A DNA stretch of 64,000 nt from Marinomonas balearica (GCF_004362145.1 NZ_SNXC01000014.1:62001-126000), one strand, 5' to 3'; positions 11,831 to 21,495 are shown, numbered from the stretch's first letter. Notes: generated by a model not told the origin, from the sequence alone. Program-made: numbers and translations.

Positions 11831-13729
11831 ATGTCAGTAAAAGAATACAACGCAGGATCGATAGAAGTACTAAGCGGGCTGGAACCAGTACAAAAGCGGC
11901 CAGGTATGTATACAGAAACCTCTCGACCAAATCACTTAGGTCAAGAAGTCATTGATAACTCAGTCGACGAAGCACTAGCAGGACATGCGGATAAAATAGA
12001 AGTCGTTTTATACAAAGACGGCTCGTTGAGTGTTGAAGACAATGGTCGAGGCATGCCCGTAGACATTCACCCAGAAGAAGGGGTGTCGGGGGTTGAGCTG
12101 ATATTAACGAAATTGCATGCAGGCGGTAAATTCTCCGGAGACAATTATCAGTTCTCAGGAGGGCTTCACGGTGTGGGTGTGTCCGTTGTTAACGCCTTAT
12201 CCAACCAACTGGATGTTTGGGTTAAGCGTGACGGTAAGCAATACCATATAGCGTTTGCTGATGGATTCAAAACATCAGAACTGGCTGAAATTGGCACGGT
12301 CGGTAAAAAAAATACAGGGACAAAAGTAAAATTTAAGGCGGATCCAAAGTATTTTGATTCTCCTAAATTTTCGCTCTCACGCCTTCGTCACTTATTAAAA
12401 GCAAAGGCGGTATTGTGTTCTGGACTGCACGTCGTATTTGTTGACCAGTCAGGCAGCGAGGAAACTCGCGAAGAATGGTTCTATCAGGACGGCCTAAAAG
12501 ATTATCTCGCGCAAGCGAACAAAGGTTATGAACTGCTACCAGAAGAACCTTTTATTGGATCGTTGATCGAAGCCGCTCAGGGCGTTGATTGGGCTGTGCA
12601 ATGGTTACCTGAAGGTGGCGAATTAGTGACAGAAAGTTATGTTAACTTAATTCCAACAGCGCAGGGCGGTACGCACGTCAATGGTTTGCGTACCGGACTT
12701 TTGGAAGCAATTCGAGAGTTTTGTGATTTCCACAGCCTGCTTCCTCGCGGAGTCAAACTTACTGCAGAGGACGTATGGGAACGTTGTAGCTATGTTCTTT
12801 CCGCTAAGCTACAAGAACCACAGTTTTCTGGCCAAACGAAAGAGCGATTGTCGTCTCGACAAATTGTTCCTTTTATCAGCGCAACAGTAAAAGACGCGTT
12901 CAGCTTATGGCTAAATAAACACGTTGAAGACGCACAAAAAATAGCAGAAACGATTATTTTAAGTGCGCAAAAGCGCCTTCGTGCCAGCAAAAAAGTGGTA
13001 CGTAAAAAAATCACTCAAGGCCCTGCTTTGCCCGGAAAACTGGCCGATTGTGCGGGTCAGGACTCAAGCCGTGGCGAACTTTTCTTAGTGGAAGGGGATT
13101 CTGCAGGTGGCTCAGCAAAACAAGCGCGAGACAAAGAATTTCAGGCCATCATGCCCCTAAGAGGTAAGATCCTAAACTCGTGGGAAGTAGACCAATCACA
13201 AGTACTGGCTTCTCAGGAAATTCACGATATATCTGTCGCGCTCGGTGTTGATCCCGGCCAAGAGGATTTAACCGGTTTACGCTATGGTAAAGTCTGTATT
13301 CTTGCCGATGCAGACTCAGATGGTCTTCATATTGCCACGCTATTGTGTGCGCTTTTTGTGAAGCACTTCCCAGCCTTGGTTAACGCTGGGCATGTCTTTG
13401 TTGCAATGCCACCGTTGTATCGAATAGACATCGGAAAAGAAGTTCACTACGCGTTGGATGACGAAGAGAAAGACATTATCATCCATAAGATCGAGGTAGA
13501 GAAAAAACGCGGTAAGCTGGACGTACAGCGTTTCAAAGGATTGGGTGAAATGAACCCTCCGCAGCTGCGTGAAACCACTATGGCGCCTGATACAAGGCGA
13601 CTGATTCAGCTGACAATGGAAGACCCACTAGAAACGGGCGAAGTATTGGATAAATTACTGTCTAAAAAACGCGCGAGTGACCGAAAAGACTGGCTTGAAA
13701 CATACGGAAACTTAGCCATTGTTGATTAA
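11831..13729 (+). CDS. parE: DNA topoisomerase IV subunit B
   Basis: The ATPase subunit of topoisomerase IV, which separates daughter chromosomes. The GHKL ATP-binding part is visible as EVIDNSVDEALAG (about residue 40) and GLHGVGVSVVNALS (about 110). The TOPRIM part is visible as LVEGDSAGGSAKQARD (about 420) with ADADSDGLHI (about 500), and the conserved C-terminal RFKGLGEMNP is present. I chose ATG 11831 because the protein then starts MSVKEYNAG as expected and a GGAAG lies upstream. Length is 632 residues, normal for ParE. Confidence 0.97.
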   Translation: MSVKEYNAGSIEVLSGLEPVQKRPGMYTETSRPNHLGQEVIDNSVDEALAGHADKIEVVLYKDGSLSVEDNGRGMPVDIHPEEGVSGVELILTKLHAGGKFSGDNYQFSGGLHGVGVSVVNALSNQLDVWVKRDGKQYHIAFADGFKTSELAEIGTVGKKNTGTKVKFKADPKYFDSPKFSLSRLRHLLKAKAVLCSGLHVVFVDQSGSEETREEWFYQDGLKDYLAQANKGYELLPEEPFIGSLIEAAQGVDWAVQWLPEGGELVTESYVNLIPTAQGGTHVNGLRTGLLEAIREFCDFHSLLPRGVKLTAEDVWERCSYVLSAKLQEPQFSGQTKERLSSRQIVPFISATVKDAFSLWLNKHVEDAQKIAETIILSAQKRLRASKKVVRKKITQGPALPGKLADCAGQDSSRGELFLVEGDSAGGSAKQARDKEFQAIMPLRGKILNSWEVDQSQVLASQEIHDISVALGVDPGQEDLTGLRYGKVCILADADSDGLHIATLLCALFVKHFPALVNAGHVFVAMPPLYRIDIGKEVHYALDDEEKDIIIHKIEVEKKRGKLDVQRFKGLGEMNPPQLRETTMAPDTRRLIQLTMEDPLETGEVLDKLLSKKRASDRKDWLETYGNLAIVD

Positions 13730-13851
13730 ATGACACGGGCAATAGCGGGTCCCTACGTAGAAATTGAGTAACGAAAAGCGATTAGCGATACGTATCTCTT
13801 GCTATACTTAACAGTATAAAAGAGTAAACAAGGATTCTTACACGAGTGATT

Positions 13852-14460
13852 ATGTCTGACGAAAGCAACAGCAATGAAAGTGTCGAGGCGCTGTATTCGC
13901 GCCTTGATCATTATCTTTCTACTTTAGGTTCTGATCGATCCATTATGGGGGTGTCTGAGCTGGATGGCTTTTTGACGGCTGTAGGGTGTGCGCCAGATTC
14001 TCATATACCTAATGATTGGCTTTGGGCAATTTGGGGGCCGGAAGACGAGCAGCCTTCTTGGGAATCCAAAGAGCAAGAAGAAGAGTTTCTCGGTCTCGTA
14101 ATGATCATGTACATGGAATCAGTCAATGGCTTAATTCAAGGCGACTTGCACCCCGTGTACCTTGAGCACACTGCGCCCGATGGCAAAGTAAATGTTATGG
14201 TCGAAGATTGGTGTGTAGGGTTTATGCGAGGGGCGCATTTACTCGGCTTAAATTACTCAGCAGATAAAGACTTTATTGACGAAGTAATGGCTAGTGTTCG
14301 CTTATTTGGTACAGAAAAAGGCTGGCAAAAGTTGGAAGGAATGACCGACGAAGAGAGCCAGTTTTGGCGCAGCGCGCTCGAAGAATCTATTATGCGTTTA
14401 GCTCAATTTCATCACCCAGAAATCGAGATCATACCCACCGGTGCTCGTATCGTTCACTGA
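13852..14460 (+). CDS. YecA/YgfB (UPF0149) family protein
   Basis: A 202-residue acidic protein of the UPF0149 family. It has the SELDGFLTAV motif near residue 35 and the WCVGFMRG motif near residue 123, both typical of YecA/YgfB proteins. Function is not established. A GTG two codons upstream (13846) is an alternative start. A short inverted repeat TATACT/AGTATA (13803-13818) precedes it and may mark the promoter. Its 3' end overlaps the convergent rhombosortase gene by 7 bases. Confidence 0.85.
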   Translation: MSDESNSNESVEALYSRLDHYLSTLGSDRSIMGVSELDGFLTAVGCAPDSHIPNDWLWAIWGPEDEQPSWESKEQEEEFLGLVMIMYMESVNGLIQGDLHPVYLEHTAPDGKVNVMVEDWCVGFMRGAHLLGLNYSADKDFIDEVMASVRLFGTEKGWQKLEGMTDEESQFWRSALEESIMRLAQFHHPEIEIIPTGARIVH

Positions 14461-15074
14461 TTACTATTCTTTATCGACTTGGCACGCTTCAATGTTGGAT
14501 TAAATACATGTTGAAGCAAGCCAAGTACTGTTCCCCCTACAAAAGCCACCCAATGTTGTGCCTTTGCTCCTATGTAACCGTTTGCACTCAGATAGTCGGG
14601 CGTTTCTGAAAACAACAGCGCCAAGCCTAAGCAAAAGAGACAGACCGCTTTTATTAACCTCGGGTATGTGGTGAGAACCACTAACCCGAAACTACAAAGG
14701 CCAATGGCCAAACTCGAAGAACCTGAATAAAACCAAATATCGTCGCGTAAATACAATGAGCAATCGATCAGAGTGATAAGGGAAAGAGTTGCAATAGACC
14801 AGAGCCTTAAAGAGATTTGCTTGTGTGAGACGACAAATATGCAGAGCAGCCCAATGCAGTTTGTAAACGCATGCATGTAATTTAAGTGGGTAAAGTGGCC
14901 GCTGATTAGACGCCAAGGTTCTGAGAAAAATGTCTCGCTCGACAATCTCCAGTGATGCTGCCAATCCTCTTCAAAAGGCAACATCACCGTAACCATAACG
15001 GCAAAAGTAGCGTAGAAATAAACCGCGTTCGTTTGGTTATTTACGGTTGGCTGTGTTTTTGACAAAGAGGCCAA
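14454..15074 (-). CDS. rrtA: Rhombosortase (rhomboid-family intramembrane serine protease)
   Basis: A 206-residue polytopic membrane protein of the rhomboid clan. It carries WRLISGHFTHLNYMHAFTN (about residues 55-74), the probable catalytic serine in YSGSSSLAIG (about residue 120) and a histidine in AQHWVAFVGG (about residue 172). Rhombosortases cleave proteins bearing a GlyGly-CTERM-like tail. The gene directly follows a secreted metalloprotease with a Ser/Gly-rich stretch plus transmembrane tail, the expected substrate, and overlaps it by 34 bases. The sequence is diverged but the pairing supports the call. Confidence 0.8.
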   Translation of the reverse strand: MASLSKTQPTVNNQTNAVYFYATFAVMVTVMLPFEEDWQHHWRLSSETFFSEPWRLISGHFTHLNYMHAFTNCIGLLCIFVVSHKQISLRLWSIATLSLITLIDCSLYLRDDIWFYSGSSSLAIGLCSFGLVVLTTYPRLIKAVCLFCLGLALLFSETPDYLSANGYIGAKAQHWVAFVGGTVLGLLQHVFNPTLKRAKSIKNSNQ

Positions 15075-15406
15075 ACCGTTTTATTAAAGCGAATGATGTC
15101 GTTAATCATGTTTTTTCGATCGTTCATTTCAGCGTCTGATCGTATAACATCGCTTAACGATAGATTGATTGTTCCACAAAGCTGTTTTGCTTTTTCAAAC
15201 TCTTCTGCGTTTACCCCCGGTAGGGGTTCTCCGCGCCCACCCTGAGTAATTAAACGATAATCTTCTGTGTCTGTGACTCGTTTAAGTTCTTTCTTAAGCC
15301 ACGTTGAACTCTCTGTCTGAGCATCAACTGTTGTGCAGCCTGTCGATATCACACCAATTAAGGTTCCGATAACGGTAAGTCGAAAAAATTTACTATGCTT
15401 AATCAT
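15041..15406 (-). CDS. Possible separate small lipoprotein by internal start
   Basis: The in-frame ATG at 15406 opens a 121-residue product. It has a typical lipoprotein signal: MIKHSKFFRL, a hydrophobic core and then STGC, with the cysteine encoded at 15335-15337. The mature part contains GRGEPLPGVNAEEF and ends with WPLCQKHSQP. I do not recognise its family. The upstream ribosome-binding site is weak (TAAGA). Whether it is made separately or only as the tail of the metalloprotease cannot be decided from sequence. Confidence 0.35.
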   Translation of the reverse strand: MIKHSKFFRLTVIGTLIGVISTGCTTVDAQTESSTWLKKELKRVTDTEDYRLITQGGRGEPLPGVNAEEFEKAKQLCGTINLSLSDVIRSDAEMNDRKNMINDIIRFNKTVWPLCQKHSQP

Positions 15407-17578
15407 AATTCTTATCAACACTAACAAAATTAATGGTGAATAAAAAAGCATCGAAGTAGATCCTAATAAAAAGGTGCTGCTAGAGCTACTAGAACTAGTT
15501 GAACCACTATTCTGTGCATTATCAGAAATCACTAAAGGAGGTACGCTACGAGGAGTGCAGGACTGACTATTAGTCGCTTCTGCCCCATTTAAAGTAAAGG
15601 TGCATGGAGACAATGCAAAGAAAGCATTGTTACTACAACGGAGCATAATATACCGATTGGTGACGTTAAGGTTAGGTACCAAAATGGTCGCTTGTCCAGT
15701 ATTTTGAATATCTTCAGCGAGCACATGGTCACCTGTTTCGGAGAATGAAGAGTTTCCTTGATCTGCAAGGAGTACATCGACATTCGAACAATTTACAGGA
15801 GACGATGAAGTGTTTGCGACATTCCAGCTTAAGGTAATAGTCTCTCCAGAAGTCGCCTCAACATTAATGTTTGGAGACGAAATGTAAAAGGGGCCTGAGT
15901 TCGAATCCACCGTAACGATTTTATCGTCGTAGTTTGTTCCGATTGGAGAGCTCCCTCCTGAACTTTCTTGTCTCACCGTTAACCTGAAATTTAACGTTCT
16001 GCTTGTATTCGGATAACTCTCTCCAAGCGAGAGCTCTCCATCCACTAAGTCTTCAAGTCTTGGAAGATAACGCGTTGAGCTGTCTACGGCTTCCCAAGAT
16101 CGGAATAATGGTCGTGTTCCGTTATCGACCATGGTGGCAACCGAGCTGGAGGCGCTACCTGTATCCATTTCTTCCCAAATATACGTTAGGTTGTCGTTTT
16201 CTGTATCGGTGGCACTGCCTGTAAGAATAAAAGGTGTGTTGGCTGGGACAGTTATGTCATCACCCGCATCAACAGAGGGTGCAGTATTTGATTGAGAAGT
16301 AAACGTACCGCAGCTTGAGCCTGTCGTGCTGGCTAAATACTGATTAATTTCATTGATGCTGTATGCATGAAAGTGGGGGGTAGAATTATCTTGTAGGTTA
16401 AGAGCCCCACAAATGCCTGCATATGCCATGATAGTCGAGCCACTGCCGGGTTCTACTGCCGAATCTTGATTTCTATTTCCAGAGCAGCTGCCTATTGTAC
16501 CGTTAAAGGTATGTTCGGCACCAAATTGATGGCCAATCTCATGAGCCACGTAGTCGATGAAGAACGCATCGCCTGTAGGGTTGCTTCTTCCAGTAACGCC
16601 TTCTGCTTTGTAGTCGTCATCGCATACGACTCCGAGCTGCGCAAGTCCGCCACCGCCAGTATTAACTACATGCCCTATATCATAGTTGTCGCTGCCTATT
16701 GTTTGGTTCAAAAAAGCTTGATTTACGTCGATGTCGTTACTGTTATTGTTAAAAGGGCCTGCATTAGCACTGCTGACGATTGTGTTCGTACCGGATACCA
16801 GTGTGAAGGTAACACCTAGATCTTTTTCGTACACTTCGTTTAATCGGTTGACCATGGAAGTAATGCCTGCGAACGCCCCTGATTGTCCTCCATAAAAGTT
16901 GGTAAACTCATAGGCTGCAGAGACTGCCAAGCGGTAAGTTTTAAGCGTCGGAGTGTAAGCAGCAGTGCGTTGTAGTGTGGTGTTGCTCTGTGTGTTATTC
17001 CGAAGTGCTGTGTCGTTAAATGTAGGATCTAATCCTTGACTGCTACGCGCATAATAGCTGGCGTAGTCGCTTGTATTTCCGACGTGTGTCGGGTCGAGCG
17101 TAACTTGTCCTTCCAGTGTGTCGAATAGCCCTCGAAACCCCAATAAAGACACGTCAAAACGGCCAGTCAGCTCAGGGTTGTTAACCGCATGGCCTTTGAA
17201 TTGGCGCATGTCTGGGAATTGTTCTGCCACAGTTGAGCTCAAGACAGAATAGGGCGTTAAGATATAATCAATAGACTGACCATCGGGAAGAGGCAGGTCA
17301 ACACGATATTCATTTAAGCTGGTATCTAAAAGGTATTGCTTCAACGCGTTGTTATCGGCATTAAGCGGGCGGAGGCTTTCCGCTTGGACCAATTTACTTG
17401 CAGTGTGGCCAGCCAGTGATCGAGCTACTGAACTTTTTTTAGAAAGACTTCTGTCTTCAAAAAAAGCAGTACTTGGCGAAGCGAGCGCCAGCGTACTTCC
17501 TAGTAGAACAAACGCTCCACATGCTATTTTTAATAAATCGAAAAGTGACTCATTTTTTGTACGCCAAAATGTAAACAC
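15041..17578 (-). CDS. Secreted reprolysin-like zinc metalloprotease, frame continuing into a lipoprotein
   Basis: From the GTG at 17578 (GGAAG just upstream) the protein has 845 residues and a signal peptide. An ATG at 17668 would add 30 unlikely residues. The zinc site HEIGHQFGAEH begins at residue 346, with a Met-turn SGSTIMAYAG about 35 residues later. Ig-like/PKD-like regions follow. At about residues 690-725 is a serine-rich stretch, a transmembrane segment and a basic end, as in rhombosortase substrates. Instead of stopping, the frame continues from M725 into IKHSKFFRL, a hydrophobic run, and a lipobox-like ISTGC with Cys748, then about 97 more residues. The lower part looks like a separate lipoprotein that could start at 15406. 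It lies directly upstream of the rhombosortase gene. Confidence 0.8.
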   Translation of the reverse strand: MFTFWRTKNESLFDLLKIACGAFVLLGSTLALASPSTAFFEDRSLSKKSSVARSLAGHTASKLVQAESLRPLNADNNALKQYLLDTSLNEYRVDLPLPDGQSIDYILTPYSVLSSTVAEQFPDMRQFKGHAVNNPELTGRFDVSLLGFRGLFDTLEGQVTLDPTHVGNTSDYASYYARSSQGLDPTFNDTALRNNTQSNTTLQRTAAYTPTLKTYRLAVSAAYEFTNFYGGQSGAFAGITSMVNRLNEVYEKDLGVTFTLVSGTNTIVSSANAGPFNNNSNDIDVNQAFLNQTIGSDNYDIGHVVNTGGGGLAQLGVVCDDDYKAEGVTGRSNPTGDAFFIDYVAHEIGHQFGAEHTFNGTIGSCSGNRNQDSAVEPGSGSTIMAYAGICGALNLQDNSTPHFHAYSINEINQYLASTTGSSCGTFTSQSNTAPSVDAGDDITVPANTPFILTGSATDTENDNLTYIWEEMDTGSASSSVATMVDNGTRPLFRSWEAVDSSTRYLPRLEDLVDGELSLGESYPNTSRTLNFRLTVRQESSGGSSPIGTNYDDKIVTVDSNSGPFYISSPNINVEATSGETITLSWNVANTSSSPVNCSNVDVLLADQGNSSFSETGDHVLAEDIQNTGQATILVPNLNVTNRYIMLRCSNNAFFALSPCTFTLNGAEATNSQSCTPRSVPPLVISDNAQNSGSTSSSSSSSTFLLGSTSMLFYSPLILLVLIRIMIKHSKFFRLTVIGTLIGVISTGCTTVDAQTESSTWLKKELKRVTDTEDYRLITQGGRGEPLPGVNAEEFEKAKQLCGTINLSLSDVIRSDAEMNDRKNMINDIIRFNKTVWPLCQKHSQP

Positions 17579-17731
17579 ACTGCTTCCTTGAATATTGTAT
17601 GACAGCAGAATAATACGATTTAAGCGGAAGCGGGGCAACAAAGATGCAAGTAAACACTCGAAGCGCATCTTAACCTGAACTCTGGGGATGAATTCAGCAA
17701 CTCGCTACGAGTGTTTATTTATAATGCAGGA

Positions 17732-18928
17732 TTAACCGACGACTTTAGCGATGCTGTCACACAAGTAATCAATGTTTTGATCACTGACCCCGGCAATACT
17801 CATACGGCCAGTATCCGCAATATAAATAGAGTATTCAGAGCGAAGCTGACGTACTTGCTCAAACGTCAAACCTGAGTAAGAAAACATGCCGCGCTGCTGT
17901 TCAATAAAGCTGAAATCTTTACTCACGCCCGACTTAGCCAGTTTTTGAACTAACTGAGAGCGAAGACCGTTAATACGGTCACGCATTTGAGTCACTTCCG
18001 TCTCCCAAAGAGATTTCAGCTCAGGGTTAGACATAATCGTATGAACTAGCGTTGCACCATGCGCAGGAGGCATAGAATAGTTCGCTCGAATCGCTTGGCC
18101 AATGATAGAGAACGCATTCTTCGCTTCTTCACCCGTAGCGGCGATCACACTTAAACCGCCGCAACGATCACGGTAAACACCAAAGTTCTTCGAGAAAGAG
18201 TTAGCAATCAACATGCTTGGCACGCGTTCCGCCATATAGCGAAGCCCTGCCATGTCTTCTTCAAGGCCGTCTCCAAAGCCCTGATACGCCGCATCAACTA
18301 AGGGTAACAAGTTGCGTTTGTTAACCAGCTCCGTTAACGCTTCCCAATGTTCGATTTTCAAGTCAACACCGGTTGGGTTATGGCAGCATGCATGAAGCAG
18401 AAGAACATCGCCTTCTTTCGTTTCTGCTTCCAGCTTGCTCATCATTTCGTCAAAACGAACACCATTGGTCGTTGCGTCGTAATAAGGGTATGCAATGACC
18501 TCGACACCCGCCGAATCAAAGATGGATTGGTGATTCCCCCAAGTTGGGTCGCTTACCCACAAACGTGCGTCGCTAAGGTTCGCACTGATAAAATCAGCCG
18601 CGACTTTAAGCGCTCCCGTACCGCCCGGTGTTTGAGTCGATTGGATACGACCTTGCTTAATCACATCGCTGTCTTTTCCTAACAACAGATCCTGAATAAT
18701 AGGAGAAAATTCCGGTGCACCGTAAACACCCAAATAGCTCTTTGTGACCTCGTTTTCCACCATAAAAGCTTCGGCTTTTTTAACACTCTCCAAAATAGGC
18801 GTGAGTCCCGTGTCATCTTTGTAAACGCCCACACCCAAATCAATTTTTTTAGGGTTAGTATCTTGTTGATGAGCGACAATTAATGCCAAAAGAGGATCGC
18901 CTGGAACAGCCTTCAGATGTTTAAACAT
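17732..18928 (-). CDS. tyrB: Aromatic amino acid aminotransferase
   Basis: A 398-residue class I PLP aminotransferase of the AspC/TyrB group, transferring amino groups between aromatic or acidic amino acids and 2-oxoglutarate. Diagnostic segments are KIDLGVGVYKDDTG near residue 28, HACCHNPTGVD near 185 and the cofactor lysine in NSFSKNFGVYRDR near 245. AspC and TyrB cannot be separated safely by eye. The gene is alone on its strand here, with a 381-bp gap upstream. Confidence 0.88.
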   Translation of the reverse strand: MFKHLKAVPGDPLLALIVAHQQDTNPKKIDLGVGVYKDDTGLTPILESVKKAEAFMVENEVTKSYLGVYGAPEFSPIIQDLLLGKDSDVIKQGRIQSTQTPGGTGALKVAADFISANLSDARLWVSDPTWGNHQSIFDSAGVEVIAYPYYDATTNGVRFDEMMSKLEAETKEGDVLLLHACCHNPTGVDLKIEHWEALTELVNKRNLLPLVDAAYQGFGDGLEEDMAGLRYMAERVPSMLIANSFSKNFGVYRDRCGGLSVIAATGEEAKNAFSIIGQAIRANYSMPPAHGATLVHTIMSNPELKSLWETEVTQMRDRINGLRSQLVQKLAKSGVSKDFSFIEQQRGMFSYSGLTFEQVRQLRSEYSIYIADTGRMSIAGVSDQNIDYLCDSIAKVVG

Positions 18929-19309
18929 GGTTTATCAGATTCCTTATTGTTCGATTTCGCGCAAAGCAATGTTATTAAAAACGACACCTAGGGAAGGTGT
19001 GAACAAGTCCACTGGTTTCAGCGTGTAGAGAACTCTTCTTTATTCAAGGCCAGTCTTTATTCGAGGCCAGTGCCGCCGTCCAATATTGAGCATATTGGCA
19101 AGAAAGTTAACAAAGAATTAAAGAGAGCTTAACCCACGCCCTTTGGGTCTTCCAGAGAAACTCATAGGACTTATTCGTACCTTCCCTAGATTTCAATAGC
19201 AGAAAAGGTTCCGTTATTTTGCCCCAATGACGTTAAAATACAAAACCTTATCTGGTTAAACTGAAATACCGCTGTCTATAATTCTTTACACTGCTACAGG
19301 CTCATAAAC
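18929..19309. other. Divergent promoter region with a 17-bp tandem duplication
   Basis: This 381-bp gap lies between the divergent aminotransferase and methyltransferase genes. It contains two tandem copies of a 17-bp unit (TCTTTATTCAAGGCCAG, 19037-19053, and 19054-19070, one mismatch). A TATAAT at 19277-19282 is a candidate -10 box for the methyltransferase gene. I saw no TyrR-type box and no RNA gene. Confidence 0.5.
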
Positions 19310-20500
19310 GTGTTCACGAAAAACTCGCCATTAACCGAACAATTCCTCACCCTAGATCGATGGCTTACAAAGACACAACCTCTTTGGCAAGTGGCTTCCT
19401 TTGCCTCAATGGATTGGCCGTGGCGAACCGTGTTCCCAGAGCTTACAGCGCATTTAGAAAACAACACCACATTAGGAAGCACGGCTCAATCTATAGAGGC
19501 GACTCTATTAGAAACAGTCCGAGACTTTACGCCAGCACCAAAGATACCGCTTCATGACTTTATCGCCACACAGCAGAGCGAATTGCCCAGCTATTTTAAA
19601 TCCGGCATAAAAGGGCGCAAGTGGACGCAAATTGATCGCTTTTCTAAGCTAGTACCTCAGAGTGATTCAACACTGGAATGGTGCGCAGGCAAAGGTCACC
19701 TTGGTAAAGCCATCGCCTACCGTAACTCGACCAAAGTGGTGAGTTTAGAGTGGCAGCAAGCTCTGTGTGATGCGGGCGAAGACTGCGCGCGTAAATTAAA
19801 CCTCGACCAAACCTTTGTGTGTGCCGATGTCCTAAACAGCGATACGACCCCAACGCTAAAACGAGTGACAAGTGCCGTAGCGCTCCATGCCTGTGGAGAC
19901 CTGCATAGAATCTTAATAGAGCAAGGGTTAGAGTGTGGAATCGGCGCATTTACGGTTTCGCCTTGTTGTTACCACCTAACCCAAGAAGACATCTATACCC
20001 CGCTTTCACAAACGGCGAGGCAATCACACCTGAGCTTGAACAAAAATGACCTCAGGCTTGCCGTAAAAGAAATCGCCACCGCAGGGCAAAGAGAGCAACA
20101 CCATCGGGCGAGAGAGCTTTCTTACCGATTGGGCTTCGATGCATGGCAAAGAGCCTTTCGCAACACAGACGAATACCTTCCGCTATCGAAAGCACCGGAT
20201 GCCATCATGCGCCAAGGGTTCGAAGCGTATTGCCAATGGGCGGCCAAAGAAAAGCAATTGACCCTACCGACCAACGCACAACTAACAGGGTATGAAACGA
20301 TAGGCGAACAACGAAAGAGCAAAGTACTGAAAATAGAAGCCGTAACCCAATACTTTAGAAGACCACTTGAACTCTGGCTCGTACTGGATCGTGCCCTACG
20401 CTTAGAAGAAGCCGGATACACGGTCGAAGTAGGAGAGTTCTGCGATAAAAGCACCACACCGCGCAATCTATTGATTCGAGCGATTGATTCGAACAATTGA
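19310..20500 (+). CDS. SAM-dependent methyltransferase domain protein
   Basis: A 396-residue protein with a methyltransferase core. Visible motifs are WCAGKGHLGKAIA (about residue 122, motif I), VVSLEWQQALCDAG (about 145), FVCADVLNSD (about 168), ALHACGDLH (about 188) and a VSPCCYH motif (about 214). This resembles the PF13679-type methyltransferases, whose bacterial substrate is not known to me. I accept the GTG at 19310; the upstream ribosome-binding site is weak. Confidence 0.75.
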   Translation: MFTKNSPLTEQFLTLDRWLTKTQPLWQVASFASMDWPWRTVFPELTAHLENNTTLGSTAQSIEATLLETVRDFTPAPKIPLHDFIATQQSELPSYFKSGIKGRKWTQIDRFSKLVPQSDSTLEWCAGKGHLGKAIAYRNSTKVVSLEWQQALCDAGEDCARKLNLDQTFVCADVLNSDTTPTLKRVTSAVALHACGDLHRILIEQGLECGIGAFTVSPCCYHLTQEDIYTPLSQTARQSHLSLNKNDLRLAVKEIATAGQREQHHRARELSYRLGFDAWQRAFRNTDEYLPLSKAPDAIMRQGFEAYCQWAAKEKQLTLPTNAQLTGYETIGEQRKSKVLKIEAVTQYFRRPLELWLVLDRALRLEEAGYTVEVGEFCDKSTTPRNLLIRAIDSNN

Positions 20501-20631
20501 TTTGAGCAATAAACGACAACATCGCCCCGTCATTTTACAAAACCGAACTTGAGTTCCATATAACGCATCCTTTACAGTGTACTTGCCTTGAAAATAGCGA
20601 CAAAAAAAAGGGACGGCTAAAAGGAGCGTAA

Positions 20632-21495
20632 ATGGAAGGCAAAGCAGTAGGGCACCTAAAACAGCGTGATGGCCACCAACACAACTGGCTGATCGAGCTG
20701 ATTGTCTTTTGGGAAGGGCAGATCAACGCCACGCGCCTAATTGAAACCTCCCGCATTACTCGTCAAACCGCCAGTGAGTGGATAAAACAATATCAAGACG
20801 ACACCGACAACACACTGAAATACAGCCCCACTGCAAAAGCCAAAGTCATCTCACAAGACTTTACCCCGCGCTATATTAATCAGACCATAGACGAGTACCT
20901 AAACTGGCTTGAGCTTGGAGCCTTACTTTCCGAAGTCTCCAATGAAAGTGAACACTCACATATTTATAGAATAAGACCACCCAACCGGTTTGTCTCACCT
21001 CTCGTAATACGACCTTTGATCAAAGCCATACGCAATAAAACCGCAGTCGATTGCGAATACTTATCCGTTAAAAGCGCTGACCCGATTGGCAGGCTCATCT
21101 ACCCACATTCGTTCGTAAAAGCCGCCAATCGCTGGCACATTCGTGCTTATTGTGAATACCGCAAAAACTACCTCGATTTCGTGCTAAGCCGCTTTCAGAG
21201 CGTCGAATACGATGGAAAAACCGCCCAATATTCTCATCAAAATGACACCCATTGGAATACAGAGATCGAACTGATACTCGCCCCAGATTCACGGCTGAAC
21301 GACAGACAAAAGCGCGTTATTGAGCAAGATTACGGCATGGAAAACGGCCAGCTTGTTATCAAAACACGCGCAGCACTCGTCAAATACACACTCGACGATT
21401 TACAGATAAAAATCAAAATGCTCGAAGCCGACCCACAGGCGCAGCAACTGATATGTGTTAACTACCCTGACATAAAACAATGGCTCTATGACTGA
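20632..21495 (+). CDS. WYL-domain regulator of BrxR/CapW type, upstream of the cas operon
   Basis: A 287-residue predicted transcriptional repressor. The N-terminal winged helix is visible as IELIVFWEGQINATRL followed by RQTASEWIKQYQ (about residues 24-63). The WYL domain is visible as RLIYPHSFVKAANRWHIRAY (about 145-165), DFVLSRFQ follows, and a WCX-like C-terminal region ends the protein. The order and these motifs match the BrxR/CapW regulators of BREX, CBASS and other phage-defence islands. The gene is 127 bp upstream of cas1 on the same strand. Palindromes in that gap are candidate binding sites. The start ATG is preceded by AAAAGGAG. Confidence 0.82.
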   Translation: MEGKAVGHLKQRDGHQHNWLIELIVFWEGQINATRLIETSRITRQTASEWIKQYQDDTDNTLKYSPTAKAKVISQDFTPRYINQTIDEYLNWLELGALLSEVSNESEHSHIYRIRPPNRFVSPLVIRPLIKAIRNKTAVDCEYLSVKSADPIGRLIYPHSFVKAANRWHIRAYCEYRKNYLDFVLSRFQSVEYDGKTAQYSHQNDTHWNTEIELILAPDSRLNDRQKRVIEQDYGMENGQLVIKTRAALVKYTLDDLQIKIKMLEADPQAQQLICVNYPDIKQWLYD

